From Streptomyces virginiae (GTDB taxonomy: Bacteria > Actinomycetota > Actinomycetes > Streptomycetales > Streptomycetaceae), in NCBI RefSeq assembly GCF_000720455.1, contig NZ_JOAK01000007.1:62001-126000 (forward strand): a stretch of DNA of 64,000 nucleotides, read 5' to 3'. Shown one piece after another: positions 45,429 to 54,391 of this stretch. The position numbers and the translations under genes are program-made. Every line of letters begins with the position of its first letter. Positions within the stretch are counted from its first letter, which is position 1. A model generated the notes under the pieces. It made no database searches and was not told the origin of the DNA. It was given only the letters and a program-made list of their open reading frames with translations.

Positions 45429-46658
45429 ATGGCGGAGTTCACCATGGAGCTGAACGAGGACCAGAAGCAGGTGCGGGACTGGATCCACGGCTTCGCGGCC
45501 GATGTGATGCGACCCGCCGCCGCCGAATGGGACGAGCGCGAAGAGACTCCGTGGCCCGTCATCCAGGAGGCCGCCAAGGTCGGCATCTACTCGCTGGACT
45601 TCTACGCCCAGCAGTTCTTCGATCCGACCGGACTCGGCATCCCGATGGCGATGGAGGAGCTCTTCTGGGGCGACGCGGGCATCGCGCTGTCCATCGTCGG
45701 CACCGGCCTCGCGGCGATCGGCGTCGTCGCCAACGGCACCGAGGAGCAGATCGGCACCTGGATCCCCCAGATGTACGGCACTCCCGACGACGTGAAGGTC
45801 GCCGCCTTCTGCTCCTCCGAGCCGGACGCCGGCTCGGACGTCGGGTCCATGCGCACCCGGGCCGTCTACGACCAGGCCAAGGACGAGTGGGTCCTCAACG
45901 GCACCAAGACCTGGGCCACCAACGGCGGCATCGCCAACGTCCACATCGTCGTGGCCGTCGTCGACCCGGCGCTCGGCACCAAGGGCCACGCCTCGTTCAT
46001 CGTGCCGCCCGGCACGCCCGGGCTGTCCCAGGGCCAGAAGTTCAAGAAGCACGGCATCCGCGCCTCGCACACCGCCGAGGTGGTCCTGGAGGACGTACGG
46101 ATCCCCGGCAACTGCCTGCTCGGCGGCAAGGAGAAGCTGGACGAGCGCCTCGCCCGGGCCCACGAGCGCGCCCGCAGCGGCGGGGGCGAGCGGGTCAAGA
46201 ACGCGGCCATGGCCACCTTCGAGGCCTCCCGCCCGGCCGTCGGCGCAATGGCCGTGGGCACCGCGCGCGCCGCGTACGAGGTGGCGCTCGACTACGCGAA
46301 GACCCGTACGCAGTTCGGCCGCCCGATCATCGACAACCAGGGCGTGGCCTTCCAGCTCGCCGACATGCGCACGCAGATCGACGCGGCCCGGCTGCTGGTG
46401 TGGCGGGCGTCGTGGATGGCGGTCGCGGGCCGGCCGTTCGAATCGGCCGAGGGCTCGATGTCCAAGCTCTTCGCGAGCGAGGTCTCCAAGAAGGTCACCG
46501 CCCAGGCCGTCCAGATCCTCGGAGGCAACGGCTACACCCGCGAGTACCCGGTCGAGCGGATGCACCGGGACAGCGCGATCTACACCATCTTCGAGGGCAC
46601 CAGCGAGATCCAGCGGCTGGTGATCGCGCGCACGATCTCCGGCATGCCGATTCGCTAG
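45429..46658 (+). CDS. Acyl-CoA dehydrogenase
   Basis: A 409-residue FAD-dependent acyl-CoA dehydrogenase of fatty-acid or branched-chain oxidation. The N-terminal domain ([20 protein letters not shown]), the FAD region [35 protein letters not shown], and the C-terminal [19 protein letters not shown] and [15 protein letters not shown] are all present. The catalytic Glu is probably the one in IFEGTSEIQ or the alternative helix position. GGAGGGGAC precedes the ATG. Control by the divergent TetR protein through the two operators is likely. A strong hairpin follows. Confidence 0.94.
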   Translation: MAEFTMELNEDQKQVRDWIHGFAADVMRPAAAEWDEREETPWPVIQEAAKVGIYSLDFYAQQFFDPTGLGIPMAMEELFWGDAGIALSIVGTGLAAIGVVANGTEEQIGTWIPQMYGTPDDVKVAAFCSSEPDAGSDVGSMRTRAVYDQAKDEWVLNGTKTWATNGGIANVHIVVAVVDPALGTKGHASFIVPPGTPGLSQGQKFKKHGIRASHTAEVVLEDVRIPGNCLLGGKEKLDERLARAHERARSGGGERVKNAAMATFEASRPAVGAMAVGTARAAYEVALDYAKTRTQFGRPIIDNQGVAFQLADMRTQIDAARLLVWRASWMAVAGRPFESAEGSMSKLFASEVSKKVTAQAVQILGGNGYTREYPVERMHRDSAIYTIFEGTSEIQRLVIARTISGMPIR

Positions 46659-46674
46659 GCGCTGGGCCTCGGCG

Positions 46675-46708
46675 GGGGCGCGGGGTACGGGGCGTGACCC
46701 CGCGCCCC
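46675..46708. terminator. Bidirectional hairpin terminator
   Basis: Perfect 12-bp inverted repeat, GGGGCGCGGGGT (46675-46686) and its complement (46697-46708), loop 10 bases, 16 bases after the acyl-CoA dehydrogenase stop and 34 bases after the convergent membrane-protein gene. Confidence 0.75.
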
Positions 46709-46742
46709 GGCACGGCCCCGGGCACCGTGACCGCCGCATGTC

Positions 46743-47471
46743 TCAGCGCAGTGGTGTCAGGCAGGCGCTGGTGAAGTCGTCCGGGCCGTACTTCGGGTCG
46801 GCGACGTAGTCCAGCGGGGCGCAGTGTGCGCCGGGCGCGTCCAGCAGCCCGGTGACCTTGTACGCGGCGCGGGACGAGTCGCAGGCCACCACTTCGAGGT
46901 CCTGCTCCACCCAGGTGCCCTCGTTGCGCACGCACTGTCCCACGGACAGCTGCGCCGGGCCGTCGACCACCAGGCCGAGCACGAGGAGCGTCTGCACGGC
47001 CAGCACGACGAGCAGCACCGGCATGAGGAAGAGCAGGGCCGGGGCGCGGCGCCACAGGGGCTTGCCCGGGTCGAGGGGCGGGCGGAATCCGCCGGCCGGG
47101 GGAGCGAGCCTGCGGAAGGCCGCCCGCGGGCCGAGGTTCATGAGCAGGGTCACGGGCGTGACGAAGAGGGACACCGGGCTCCACCAGCCCTGCCACAGGG
47201 TGTCCGACGACATGCCCCGGTAGGTGGCGAGGCCGCAGTCCCGGCAGAACGGGCCGCGGCGGCTCAGGAACCGGGCCAGCACGATCATGCCCTGGTGGCC
47301 CCGTACGGTGGCGGGCGCGGCCGGCCAGGCGCCGCACAGGGTGCACCCGTACCGGCCCGGCTGCGGGTGGGCGGCGTACGCGCCGTACGGCTGCTGCGGG
47401 CCCGTGAAGACGGGCCCGGCGGCCGGGCCGTACGGGCCCGGAGCCTGCTGTGGCGGTGGCGGAGTGGCCAC
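46743..47471 (-). CDS. Membrane protein with N-terminal Pro-rich tail and zinc-ribbon-like cysteines
   Basis: A 242-residue protein I cannot assign to a named family. It begins with a Pro/Gly/Ala/Tyr-rich cytoplasmic tail (about 40 residues), then CTLCGAW and FCRDCG, which may bind zinc. One or two hydrophobic segments follow (SLFVTPVTLLMNLG, and the strong helix LLFLMPVLLVVLAVQTLLVL, residues 140-165). The last 70 residues form an external domain with four Cys (QCVRNEG, VACDSSRAAYKV, HCAPLD, SACL), like the C-terminal domain of LppU/SCO3897-type proteins. GTG start with GAGGAGAG upstream. Monocistronic. Confidence 0.75.
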   Translation of the reverse strand: MATPPPPQQAPGPYGPAAGPVFTGPQQPYGAYAAHPQPGRYGCTLCGAWPAAPATVRGHQGMIVLARFLSRRGPFCRDCGLATYRGMSSDTLWQGWWSPVSLFVTPVTLLMNLGPRAAFRRLAPPAGGFRPPLDPGKPLWRRAPALLFLMPVLLVVLAVQTLLVLGLVVDGPAQLSVGQCVRNEGTWVEQDLEVVACDSSRAAYKVTGLLDAPGAHCAPLDYVADPKYGPDDFTSACLTPLR

Positions 47472-47534
47472 GGATCTCTCCTCGTTCGCTTCGTGATCAC
47501 CGGCGCGGTGATCACGGAACCCTAGCCCGCGCCC

Positions 47535-47972
47535 TCAGCGGCTCAGCAGGCGGGCGATGGCGCGGCTGAAGAGGAGGCGGCCGGCCGCCGCCACCGCGGG
47601 GTCCAGGGCGCGGGGGAGGCCGCGCAGGCGCAGTTCCTCGCGCCAGTGGACCTCCGAGCCGCCCGCGGGAAGGGGGCGGATCTCGATCTCCGCCCAGCCC
47701 GTCACCGTCCGGCCGCGCTTCTCCAGCCGGACGAGTCCCGGAGCGCCCTCGGCCGGCGGGCGCCAGAGGACGACCTCCATCCGGTCGTCGAATGTGATCC
47801 TGCCCACACCCGTGCGGGCCGTGAAGATCGTTCCCGCGTGCGTCGGGGGAGCCGTCTCGATGATCGTCCGCGTGAGGGGGACCTGCGCGCCGTGGCGCTC
47901 CCAGTCGGTGAGCCTCGACCACGCCTCGGCGGCCGGTACGGACGTACGGTGAACGATCCGGATAACGGGCAT
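47535..47972 (-). CDS. SRPBCC (polyketide cyclase/START-like) family protein
   Basis: A 145-residue START/SRPBCC fold protein: strand-rich RIVHRTSVPAAEAWSRLTDW, VPLTRTIIETAPPTHAGTIF, VGRITFDDRMEVVLW and a C-terminal helix LDPAVAAAGRLLFSRAIARL. Such proteins bind hydrophobic ligands in a cavity; this subgroup has no assigned substrate. ATG 47972 gives the conserved start MPVIRIVHRT; an ATG seven codons upstream is possible. It is divergent from the DUF5999 gene. Confidence 0.82.
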   Translation of the reverse strand: MPVIRIVHRTSVPAAEAWSRLTDWERHGAQVPLTRTIIETAPPTHAGTIFTARTGVGRITFDDRMEVVLWRPPAEGAPGLVRLEKRGRTVTGWAEIEIRPLPAGGSEVHWREELRLRGLPRALDPAVAAAGRLLFSRAIARLLSR

Positions 47973-48126
47973 GAGCGCATGGTAATCGGGCATACACACC
48001 GTGAACTGGACGGCGAATATGGGTTCCGTCCGGGGGTGGCGATCAGTAATACTCGCCGCCACCGTGGATCGCGGTTCGACCGGGTGACCACCGGCCCTCC
48101 CGCCCCACATCGCGAGGAGGTGCGCC

Positions 48127-48312
48127 ATGTGCTCCCACCAGCCCCCCTGCCCAGCCGCCGAAAGCGCCGACCACGACGCCGCCCGCATTGTGGTCTCCCG
48201 CCCCGAACAGGGCTGGAGCCTGCTCTGCAACGGAGTCGTGATCTTCGACGACACCGGTGAACTGCTCCCCGACAGCCGCGCGGTGGAACCCCGCCGCCCG
48301 GCCCTGGTCTGA
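48127..48312 (+). CDS. DUF5999 family protein
   Basis: A 61-residue protein of the Streptomyces-specific DUF5999 family: MCSHQPPCPAAESADHDAAR, then PEQGWSLLCNGVVIFDDTGE. The two conserved Cys near the start (CSHQPPC) may bind a metal, but the function is unknown. AGGAGG precedes the ATG (48113-48122). A 30-codon ORF follows 14 bases later with its own strong ribosome site. Confidence 0.9.
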   Translation: MCSHQPPCPAAESADHDAARIVVSRPEQGWSLLCNGVVIFDDTGELLPDSRAVEPRRPALV

Positions 48313-48325
48313 GCGAGGAGGCAGC

Positions 48326-48418
48326 ATGCGCCAGCAGCTGATCCGCAAGCCCGTCCCCAAGCCCGCCCCCCGAGACCTGGACCTGCGCACACCGTCGGGC
48401 AGACCCCTCCCGTACTGA
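48326..48418 (+). CDS. Possible 30-aa peptide gene after DUF5999
   Basis: An open frame of 30 codons, MRQQLIRKPVPKPAPRDLDL and ten further residues ending PLPY. It is preceded by GCGAGGAGG (48313-48321) at a normal spacing, 14 bases after DUF5999 on the same strand. The peptide is basic and Pro-rich with no signal or helix pattern. It could be a translated small protein or just the transcript tail; I do not recognise a family. Confidence 0.4.
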   Translation: MRQQLIRKPVPKPAPRDLDLRTPSGRPLPY

Positions 48419-48452
48419 CGGGAGCCCCGGTGAAGTTACGCAGCGCGCCGTT

Positions 48453-48477
48453 CACGGGCTGACGCCCTCAGCCCGTG
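48453..48477 (-). terminator. Hairpin overlapping the STAND gene stop codon
   Basis: CACGGGCTGA (48453-48462) and its exact complement (48468-48477) enclose five bases. The right arm includes the last codons and the stop of the minus-strand STAND gene, and it faces the convergent small-ORF gene, so it may serve both. Confidence 0.65.
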
Positions 48478-50564
48478 GACGCCGCCGCCCCGCCCCGGAA
48501 CGCCGCCTCGAAGGCCGCGTCCCCGATCGCCGCCCGCGCCTGCCGTTCGCCCTGGTCCCGCATGGCCGTCAGGGAGGGCGAGCCCATCTGCGGCCGACCC
48601 ACGGTCCGCCACCACGCGTGCCCGGTACCCAGCAGGCGCGCCGCCAGCTCGCCGTCGCCCAGCCCGGCCACCGCCGTGGCCAGCAGGTCCAGGCCCAGCG
48701 CGATGCCCAGGCGGTCGCCGAGGAGCCGCTTCCCGGACAGCATGGCCCGTACGTGGCGTGCTGCCTCCCCGTGGTCGCCCATGCCCAGCGCGGCCACCGC
48801 CAGGATGTAGTCCGCGTAGGCCCGCATCCACCGCTCGCCCAGCTCCGCGCAGGCCTCCCGCAGTGACCGCGCCTCCTCGGTCGCCTCCTCGAAGCGCCCC
48901 AGGGCGCACAGGGAGTAGCTGGTGGACAGCTTGCACAGGAGCCAGCCAGGCCCGGTGGGCCGTCCGCCGTGTCCGGCCCGCGCCCGCGGACCGGACAGTT
49001 CCAGCGCCCGTACCGGGTCGCCGGGCATGAGGACCGACGCCGCGTGCAGATAGGCGGCGCGCAGCTCCCGTTCGGGATCCGCCAGGTGGGCCGCGTCCCG
49101 CGCGCACTGCTCGCCGATGCGCCGGGCCTCGTCCATGTCGCCCTGGAGCAGCATCGTGAGTCCCAGTGACCACAGGGCCTGGTTGTACGCGACCTCCGTG
49201 CGCGGTGCGAACCGCAGGGCCCGCTCCAGGAAGGCCCGGCCCTCGTGCACGTGCCCGCACGCGAACCAGTAGAACCACAGGTTCCCCGCCATCTCCAGCG
49301 CCGCCGTCGGGTCGGCGGTGAGCAGGTGCTCCAGGGCGGTGCGCAGCTGGGCCTGCTCGGCGGTGATCCTGCGGTACCAGTCGACCTGTCCCGGGCCCAT
49401 CCAGCCCCGGTCGGCGGCCTGTGACAGGGCCGCGTACCAGTGCGCGTGCCGGTCGGTGACCAGTTGGGTCTCGCCGAGCTCGCCCAGCCAGTCGTGCCCG
49501 TACTCGCGGATCGTGTCCAGCAGCCGGTAGCGGGCGCCGGCACCCCGTTCCTCGGAGCGCAGCACCACGGACTTGGCGGTGAGGCCGGCCAGTACGCGTT
49601 CCACCCGGGCGGCGGGCAGCGGGCCGCCCGCGCACACGGCGCGCGCCGCGGCGATGTCGAAGTCGCCGGTGAACACGGAGAGCCGGGCCCACAGCAGCCG
49701 TTCCAGCGGCTCGCACAGCTCGTGGCTCCAGCCGATCGTGGTCCGCATCGTCTGGTGCCGGGGCGGCCGGGGCACGCGGACGTCCGACAGCATCTCGAAG
49801 CGCTCGCCGATCCGCTCGGCCATCTGCTCGACCGTCCACAACCGCAGCCGGGCGCCCGCGAGTTCCAGGGCGAGGGGGATGCCGTCCAGGCGCCGGCAGA
49901 CCTCGGCGGCGACCGCGGCCCGCTCCGGGTCGGCGAAGACGGCGGCGGCGCGCGGGGCCGCGGCCAGGGCGCGGGCGCGGAAGAGGGCCAGGGCGTCGCT
50001 GTCGGGTCCGTCGCAGGGCAGCGGCCGGACCTCGACGACTTCCTCGATGGCGCAGCGCAGCGGTTCCCGTGAGGTGATCAGAATGGTCAACCCGGGTGAC
50101 GACTGGAGGAGTTCGCCGGCCAGGTGGCGGCAGTCGGAGACGAGGTGCTCGCAGGTGTCCAGGACGAGCAGGAGCTCCCTGTCGGCCATCCACGCGCACA
50201 GTTCCTCGTCGAGCGGGCGCGGGGAGTGGTCGGCGAGGCCGACGGCGTGGGCGACGGTCGCGGTCAGCAGGGTGGGGTCGCGCAGCGGCGACAGCTCGAC
50301 CCACCAGACGCCGTCGGCCCGGGTATGGCGGGCGTCGGCGACGGCGCGCAGGGCGAGCCGGGACTTGCCGACGCCCCCCACCCCGGTCAGGGTGATCAGC
50401 CTCCGCTCACGCAAGAGCTGTCCGAGCAGGCGCAGTTCGGGCTCCCTGCCGATGAAGCTCGCCGGTTCCGGCGGCAGGTTTCCCGATGGTGTCCGGGCGC
50501 CCGGCTGGGGCACGCCGTCCACGGAATCTGGCTGATTGTCATTGACCGAGTACTCACCGAACAC
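48468..50564 (-). CDS. STAND NTPase (AfsR/LuxR-type) without a DNA-binding domain
   Basis: A 698-residue NB-ARC-type ATPase with a TPR-like C-terminal half. FIGREPELRLLGQLL, Walker A TLTGVGGVGKSRLALRAV (about residue 60-72), Walker B LLLVLDTCEHLV, sensor LTILITSREPL and the GLxPL-like RRLDGIPLALELAGAR are all seen. Helical repeats follow (WYAALSQAAD, ALEHLLTADPTAALEMAGNL). Close relatives carry a LuxR HTH or a SARP domain; here the chain stops after the TPR part (GDAAFEAAFRGGAAASTG), so DNA binding must come from a partner or is lost. The GTG start at 50564 lacks a ribosome site and is uncertain. Confidence 0.85.
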   Translation of the reverse strand: MFGEYSVNDNQPDSVDGVPQPGARTPSGNLPPEPASFIGREPELRLLGQLLRERRLITLTGVGGVGKSRLALRAVADARHTRADGVWWVELSPLRDPTLLTATVAHAVGLADHSPRPLDEELCAWMADRELLLVLDTCEHLVSDCRHLAGELLQSSPGLTILITSREPLRCAIEEVVEVRPLPCDGPDSDALALFRARALAAAPRAAAVFADPERAAVAAEVCRRLDGIPLALELAGARLRLWTVEQMAERIGERFEMLSDVRVPRPPRHQTMRTTIGWSHELCEPLERLLWARLSVFTGDFDIAAARAVCAGGPLPAARVERVLAGLTAKSVVLRSEERGAGARYRLLDTIREYGHDWLGELGETQLVTDRHAHWYAALSQAADRGWMGPGQVDWYRRITAEQAQLRTALEHLLTADPTAALEMAGNLWFYWFACGHVHEGRAFLERALRFAPRTEVAYNQALWSLGLTMLLQGDMDEARRIGEQCARDAAHLADPERELRAAYLHAASVLMPGDPVRALELSGPRARAGHGGRPTGPGWLLCKLSTSYSLCALGRFEEATEEARSLREACAELGERWMRAYADYILAVAALGMGDHGEAARHVRAMLSGKRLLGDRLGIALGLDLLATAVAGLGDGELAARLLGTGHAWWRTVGRPQMGSPSLTAMRDQGERQARAAIGDAAFEAAFRGGAAASTG

Positions 50565-50628
50565 GGAAGTATTGTGCGTGATCTTCTTATCCCACCGTGC
50601 CGTTAGGGCGGGATCGGTGCCTCCCGGT

Positions 50629-51594
50629 TCAGGCGACGAGGGTGATCCGCCGTTCCGCGGAGAAGGCCCCCCAGTTGCCGTCGGGGAGTCTGGCCCGCAG
50701 TTTCACGGCCCATTCGGTGCCGGGCGGTTCGGTGACGGTGAGGTGGTGTTCCACCCGGCCGGAGGGCACGGCGCCGGCGCCGAACTGGATGACGGTGGTG
50801 GGCCGTCCGTTGACGTACAGCTCGTATTCGGCCGTGGGGCGGCCGGTGTCCGGGGCGCTCCAGGTGAGGGTGACGGCGCCCGGTGAGGCGGTGGCGGTGA
50901 GGTCGGCGGGGGCGGTGGGCGGACCGTCGCCGGAGGCGGGCGGCGTGGTGACGTCCACGGCCGGGCCGTCAGGGGAGGAGTTGTCCGCGCCGTCGCGGGC
51001 CCGCACCGTGAAGGTGTAGACGGTGTCCGGCCGGAGACCGGTCAGCGCGGTCTCCTTCTCGCCGGGTCCTGCCGTGTGGATGCGTACGCCGCCCTGGTAG
51101 ACGTCGTACGCCGTGACGCCGGTGTCGTCCGTCGAGGGCGCCCACGACAACCGGGCCGACCGGGGGCCGGTCGCGGCGCCGGTGGTGGTGGCGGGGGCGG
51201 TGGGTGCCTGACGGTCCTCGGCCTTGGCCGCCGGGGTGGTCACGAGCGCGGCGGGTCCGGCTCCGGAGAGGTTCCCGGCCGCGTCCTCGGCCCGCACCGT
51301 GAAGGAGTAGCCGGTCTGCGGGGCGAGGCCGGTGATGTCCACCATGGTCTTCTCGGCCGGGAGTTCCCGTACCGGCCGCCCACCCTCGAAGACCTGATAG
51401 CGCGTCACCCCGGCCCGGTCCGCCGCCGCGTCCCACATGACGTGGACGGACGTGGCGCTGCCGGCCTGGGCGGTGAGCCCGGTGGGGGCGGGCGGCGGCT
51501 CGGTGTCGGGCGCGGTGCACGCGGTGAGGCCCGGGAGGCCGGCGAGCCCGGCGAGGGTCAGGAAGAGGGCGAGCGTGGGGGCGCTGCGTCGCAC
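50629..51594 (-). CDS. Lipoprotein with three fibronectin type III domains
   Basis: A 321-residue lipoprotein: signal peptide with lipobox LTAC (Cys 26), then FN3 domains at about 38-122, 130-218 and 226-320. Each shows the usual W...Y/F pattern (VHVMWDAAADRAGVTRYQVF, LSWAPSTDDTGVTAYDVYQG, VTLTWSAPDTGRPTAEYELY). FN3 arrays in actinobacteria often accompany carbohydrate-active domains, but none is fused here, so this is probably a surface adhesion or spacer protein. GAGGAAGG precedes the GTG start. It sits upstream of the STAND gene on the same strand (64-base gap) and divergent from the nik-type operon. Confidence 0.85.
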   Translation of the reverse strand: MRRSAPTLALFLTLAGLAGLPGLTACTAPDTEPPPAPTGLTAQAGSATSVHVMWDAAADRAGVTRYQVFEGGRPVRELPAEKTMVDITGLAPQTGYSFTVRAEDAAGNLSGAGPAALVTTPAAKAEDRQAPTAPATTTGAATGPRSARLSWAPSTDDTGVTAYDVYQGGVRIHTAGPGEKETALTGLRPDTVYTFTVRARDGADNSSPDGPAVDVTTPPASGDGPPTAPADLTATASPGAVTLTWSAPDTGRPTAEYELYVNGRPTTVIQFGAGAVPSGRVEHHLTVTEPPGTEWAVKLRARLPDGNWGAFSAERRITLVA

Positions 51595-51724
51595 GGGGTG
51601 CCTTCCTCGGCTTCCGTAAAGGTCTAGACATATATGGCACGGAAGGCGGGAGGGCGACAAGACCTGTGCGTCGGCGACCGGCGATGTGACCTGATTCGTC
51701 GACTTCTGATCACTTCTGGCATTA

Positions 51725-51741
51725 TTGCCAGCTCTTTGCAA
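51725..51741 (+). promoter_or_regulatory. Nur box upstream of the nik-type operon
   Basis: TTGCCA-GCTCT-TTGCAA (51725-51741) matches the Streptomyces Nur consensus tTGCaa-N5-ttGCAA at all but one position. Nur is the nickel-responsive Fur-family repressor of nik and sodF genes. The wider sequence TTATTGC...GCAATAA (51723-51743) is also an inverted repeat. A CATTAT hexamer at 51720-51725 could be the -10, so bound Nur would block transcription. Confidence 0.65.
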
Positions 51742-51774
51742 TAACAGATGAACGCGAACAGGGATGTGCAGAGC

Positions 51775-53379
51775 ATGACGGCCCGGACAGTACGGGGAGC
51801 GGCCAGGGCGACGGTGGCCGCCGCACTCATCACGGGCGTGGCGGCCTGCTCCACCCCCGGAGCCGGAGCCGGGGCCGGCGCCGCCGCCGGCGCGGACTCG
51901 GTCGTGGTCGGCATCGCGACCGAGCCGGAGAGCCTCAGCCCGCTGCTGGGCTACGGCAAGGACGGCAACTCCAAGATCTTCGACGGTCTGCTCACGCACG
52001 ACGCGGACATGAAGCTGAAACCCGCCCTGGCCGAGGCCCTCCCGGAGGTCTCCGCGGACGGGCGCACCTACTCCTTCAAGCTGCGCCCCGGCGTGAAGTT
52101 CAGCGACGGGGCGCCCTTCTCCGCCAAGGACGTCGTCTTCACCTACCGCACGATCCTCGACGCCCGGACGAACAACGCCTCCAAGACGGAACTGGACGCG
52201 ATCGAGACCGTCGAGGCGAAGGGCGAGGACACCGTCGTCTTCACCCTCAAGTACCCCTACGCGCCCTTCGCCGAGCGGACGGTGCTGCCCATCGCCCCCG
52301 AGCACATCGCGGGCATGCAGGACGTCAACAGCGGCGACTTCACCACCCGGCCCGTCGGCACCGGCCCCTACGTGCTCGTCGGCTGGTCCAAGGGCGAGAA
52401 GCTCAGCTTCAAGGCCAACCCCGGCTACTGGGGCGGCGAGCCCGCCGTCCGGAAGTTCACCATGGCCGTGATCAAGGACGACGACGTACGCGCCACCCGG
52501 CTGCGCTCCGGCGAACTCGACGGCGCCGTCCTCCCGCCGAACCTGGCCGAGGGCTTCGCGAAGGACACCACGCGCCGCACCTACGCCGCCAAGACCTTCG
52601 ACTACCGCAACGTGACCCTCCCGACGCACCACAAGGTCACCGGCGACCTCGCCGTCCGGCAGGCACTCGACATCGCCGTGGACCGTACGGCCATGGTCGA
52701 CAAGCTGCTAGAGGGCGCGGGCAAACCCGCCTTCGGCCCGGTGCCGACCGACAGCCCGTGGTTCACCGCCGGCACCGAGCGCCGCCACGACCTCGACCGG
52801 GCGCGCAGGATCCTCGACGACGCCGGCTGGAAGACCGGCGAGGACGGCATCCGCGCCAAGGACGGGGTCCGCGCCTCCTTCCCGCTCTGGTACACCTCCG
52901 GCGACAAGATCCGCCAGGACCACGCCCTCGCCTTCGCCTCCGACGCCAAGAAGGCCGGCATCGAGGTCAAGGCCGAGGCCGGGACCTGGGAGGTCATCGA
53001 ACCCCGGATGAAGACCGAGGCCGTCCTCGCGGGCGGCGGCTCACCGGCCGACCCGGACTTCGACCAGTACCTGCTGCTCACCTCCTCGCTCGGCGGCGAC
53101 GGCTTCAACAACATGGCCCGGTACGACGATCCGGCCGTGGACGCGGCCCTCGCCGAAGGACGCCGCAGCGCCGACCCGGCGGTCCGCAAGGCCGCCTACG
53201 ACACGGTGCAGCGCCGGCTCGCCGAGAACCCGGGCTACGTCTTCCTCACCCACATCGACCACCTCTACGTCGTGAACGACCGGTGGGACGGGCTCGGCAC
53301 CCAGGTGGAGCCGCACGACCACGGCCTCGGCGCCGGCCCCTGGTGGAACGTCGAGAACTGGAAGCCCGAGCAGAAGTGA
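51775..53379 (+). CDS. nikA: Nickel/peptide-type ABC solute-binding lipoprotein
   Basis: A 534-residue family 5 solute-binding protein. The lipobox VAAC anchors it (Cys 25 from ATG 51775), followed by TEPESLSPLLGYGKDGNSKI and the family block LRPGVKFSDGAPFSAKDVVF. Family 5 covers peptide and nickel carriers and the sequence alone does not separate them. The Nur box upstream and the urease operon in the same window make nickel the best guess. ATG 51748 in the same frame would lie only six bases after the Nur box and lacks a ribosome site, so I prefer 51775 (AGGGA upstream). First gene of a five-gene operon. Confidence 0.8.
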   Translation: MTARTVRGAARATVAAALITGVAACSTPGAGAGAGAAAGADSVVVGIATEPESLSPLLGYGKDGNSKIFDGLLTHDADMKLKPALAEALPEVSADGRTYSFKLRPGVKFSDGAPFSAKDVVFTYRTILDARTNNASKTELDAIETVEAKGEDTVVFTLKYPYAPFAERTVLPIAPEHIAGMQDVNSGDFTTRPVGTGPYVLVGWSKGEKLSFKANPGYWGGEPAVRKFTMAVIKDDDVRATRLRSGELDGAVLPPNLAEGFAKDTTRRTYAAKTFDYRNVTLPTHHKVTGDLAVRQALDIAVDRTAMVDKLLEGAGKPAFGPVPTDSPWFTAGTERRHDLDRARRILDDAGWKTGEDGIRAKDGVRASFPLWYTSGDKIRQDHALAFASDAKKAGIEVKAEAGTWEVIEPRMKTEAVLAGGGSPADPDFDQYLLLTSSLGGDGFNNMARYDDPAVDAALAEGRRSADPAVRKAAYDTVQRRLAENPGYVFLTHIDHLYVVNDRWDGLGTQVEPHDHGLGAGPWWNVENWKPEQK

Positions 53380-53389
53380 GCCGCGCGCA

Positions 53390-54391
53390 GTGACCACCCG
53401 CTCCGTCCGCCTCCCCTGGAGGCCGATGGCGCGCATGGCGGGGCGGCGGACCCTGTCCGCCGCCCCCGTCCTGCTCGCCGTCACCTTCGGCGTCTTCGCC
53501 CTCGCCGCGCTGTCCCCCTTCGACCCCGTCAAGGCCTACGCCGGCACCGCCGGACTCACCGCCTCGCAGGCCGAACTCGACCAGCTGCGGATCAACCTCG
53601 GCGCCGACCAGCCCCTGGTCGCCCGCTGGTGGGACTGGCTGACCTCGGCACTCACCGGCGACCTCGGCACCTCCGCCGTCATGCGCCAGCCCGTGACCGA
53701 CGTCATCGCGGAGCGCCTCGGCTGGTCGACGCTCCTCGCCGCCTGCGCCTTCACGATCGCGGTACTCGCGGGCACCGCGCTCGGCGTACTGGCCGCGCGC
53801 CGGCCGGGCGGTCCGCCGGACCGTGCCGTGTCCGCGCTCGCCTACACCCTGGAGGCCGCCCCGGCCTTCTGGCTGGCACTGCTCGCCATCTGGTTCTTCT
53901 CGGTACGGCTCGGCGCACTGCCCTCGGGCGGCCTCACCGACGCCGGCAGCGACACGGTCACCGCCGCGCAGGTCGCCTCCCACCTGGTGCTCCCCGCGCT
54001 GGTGCTGGGCGTCTCCCAACTGCCCTGGTTCTACCTGTACGTCCGCCAGGGCGTGGCCGACGCACTGGGTGAGGACCCCGTACGAGGGGCCCGCGCGCGG
54101 GGTCTGGCCGAGCGCCGGGTCCTGCTCGGCCACGCCCTGCGCTCCGGCATGCTGCCGATGCTGACGCTGATCGGCTCCCGGGTACCCGAACTGATCACCG
54201 GCGCCCTGCTGGTGGAGACCGTCTTCAGCTGGCCGGGCATCGCCGCGGCGACCGTACAGGCGGCCACCGCGGTCGACTTCCCGCTGCTGGCCGCCCTGAC
54301 GGTGCTGGCCACCGCGGCCGTACTCGCCGGGAACCTGCTCTCCGACCTGCTGTACGGGCTGGCCGACCCGAGGGTGGGCTTCGATGGCTGA
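53390..54391 (+). CDS. nikB: Nickel/peptide-type ABC permease, first
   Basis: A 333-residue DppB/NikB-type permease with six membrane segments (SAAPVLLAVTFGVFALAALS, TLLAACAFTIAVLAGTALGV, HLVLPALVLGVSQLPWFYLY). The EAA loop for ATPase contact is YVRQGVADALGEDPVRGARA. Start is GTG 53390, 10 bases after nikA. It overlaps nikC by 8 bases. Acts as half of the membrane channel with NikC. Confidence 0.82.
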   Translation: MTTRSVRLPWRPMARMAGRRTLSAAPVLLAVTFGVFALAALSPFDPVKAYAGTAGLTASQAELDQLRINLGADQPLVARWWDWLTSALTGDLGTSAVMRQPVTDVIAERLGWSTLLAACAFTIAVLAGTALGVLAARRPGGPPDRAVSALAYTLEAAPAFWLALLAIWFFSVRLGALPSGGLTDAGSDTVTAAQVASHLVLPALVLGVSQLPWFYLYVRQGVADALGEDPVRGARARGLAERRVLLGHALRSGMLPMLTLIGSRVPELITGALLVETVFSWPGIAAATVQAATAVDFPLLAALTVLATAAVLAGNLLSDLLYGLADPRVGFDG

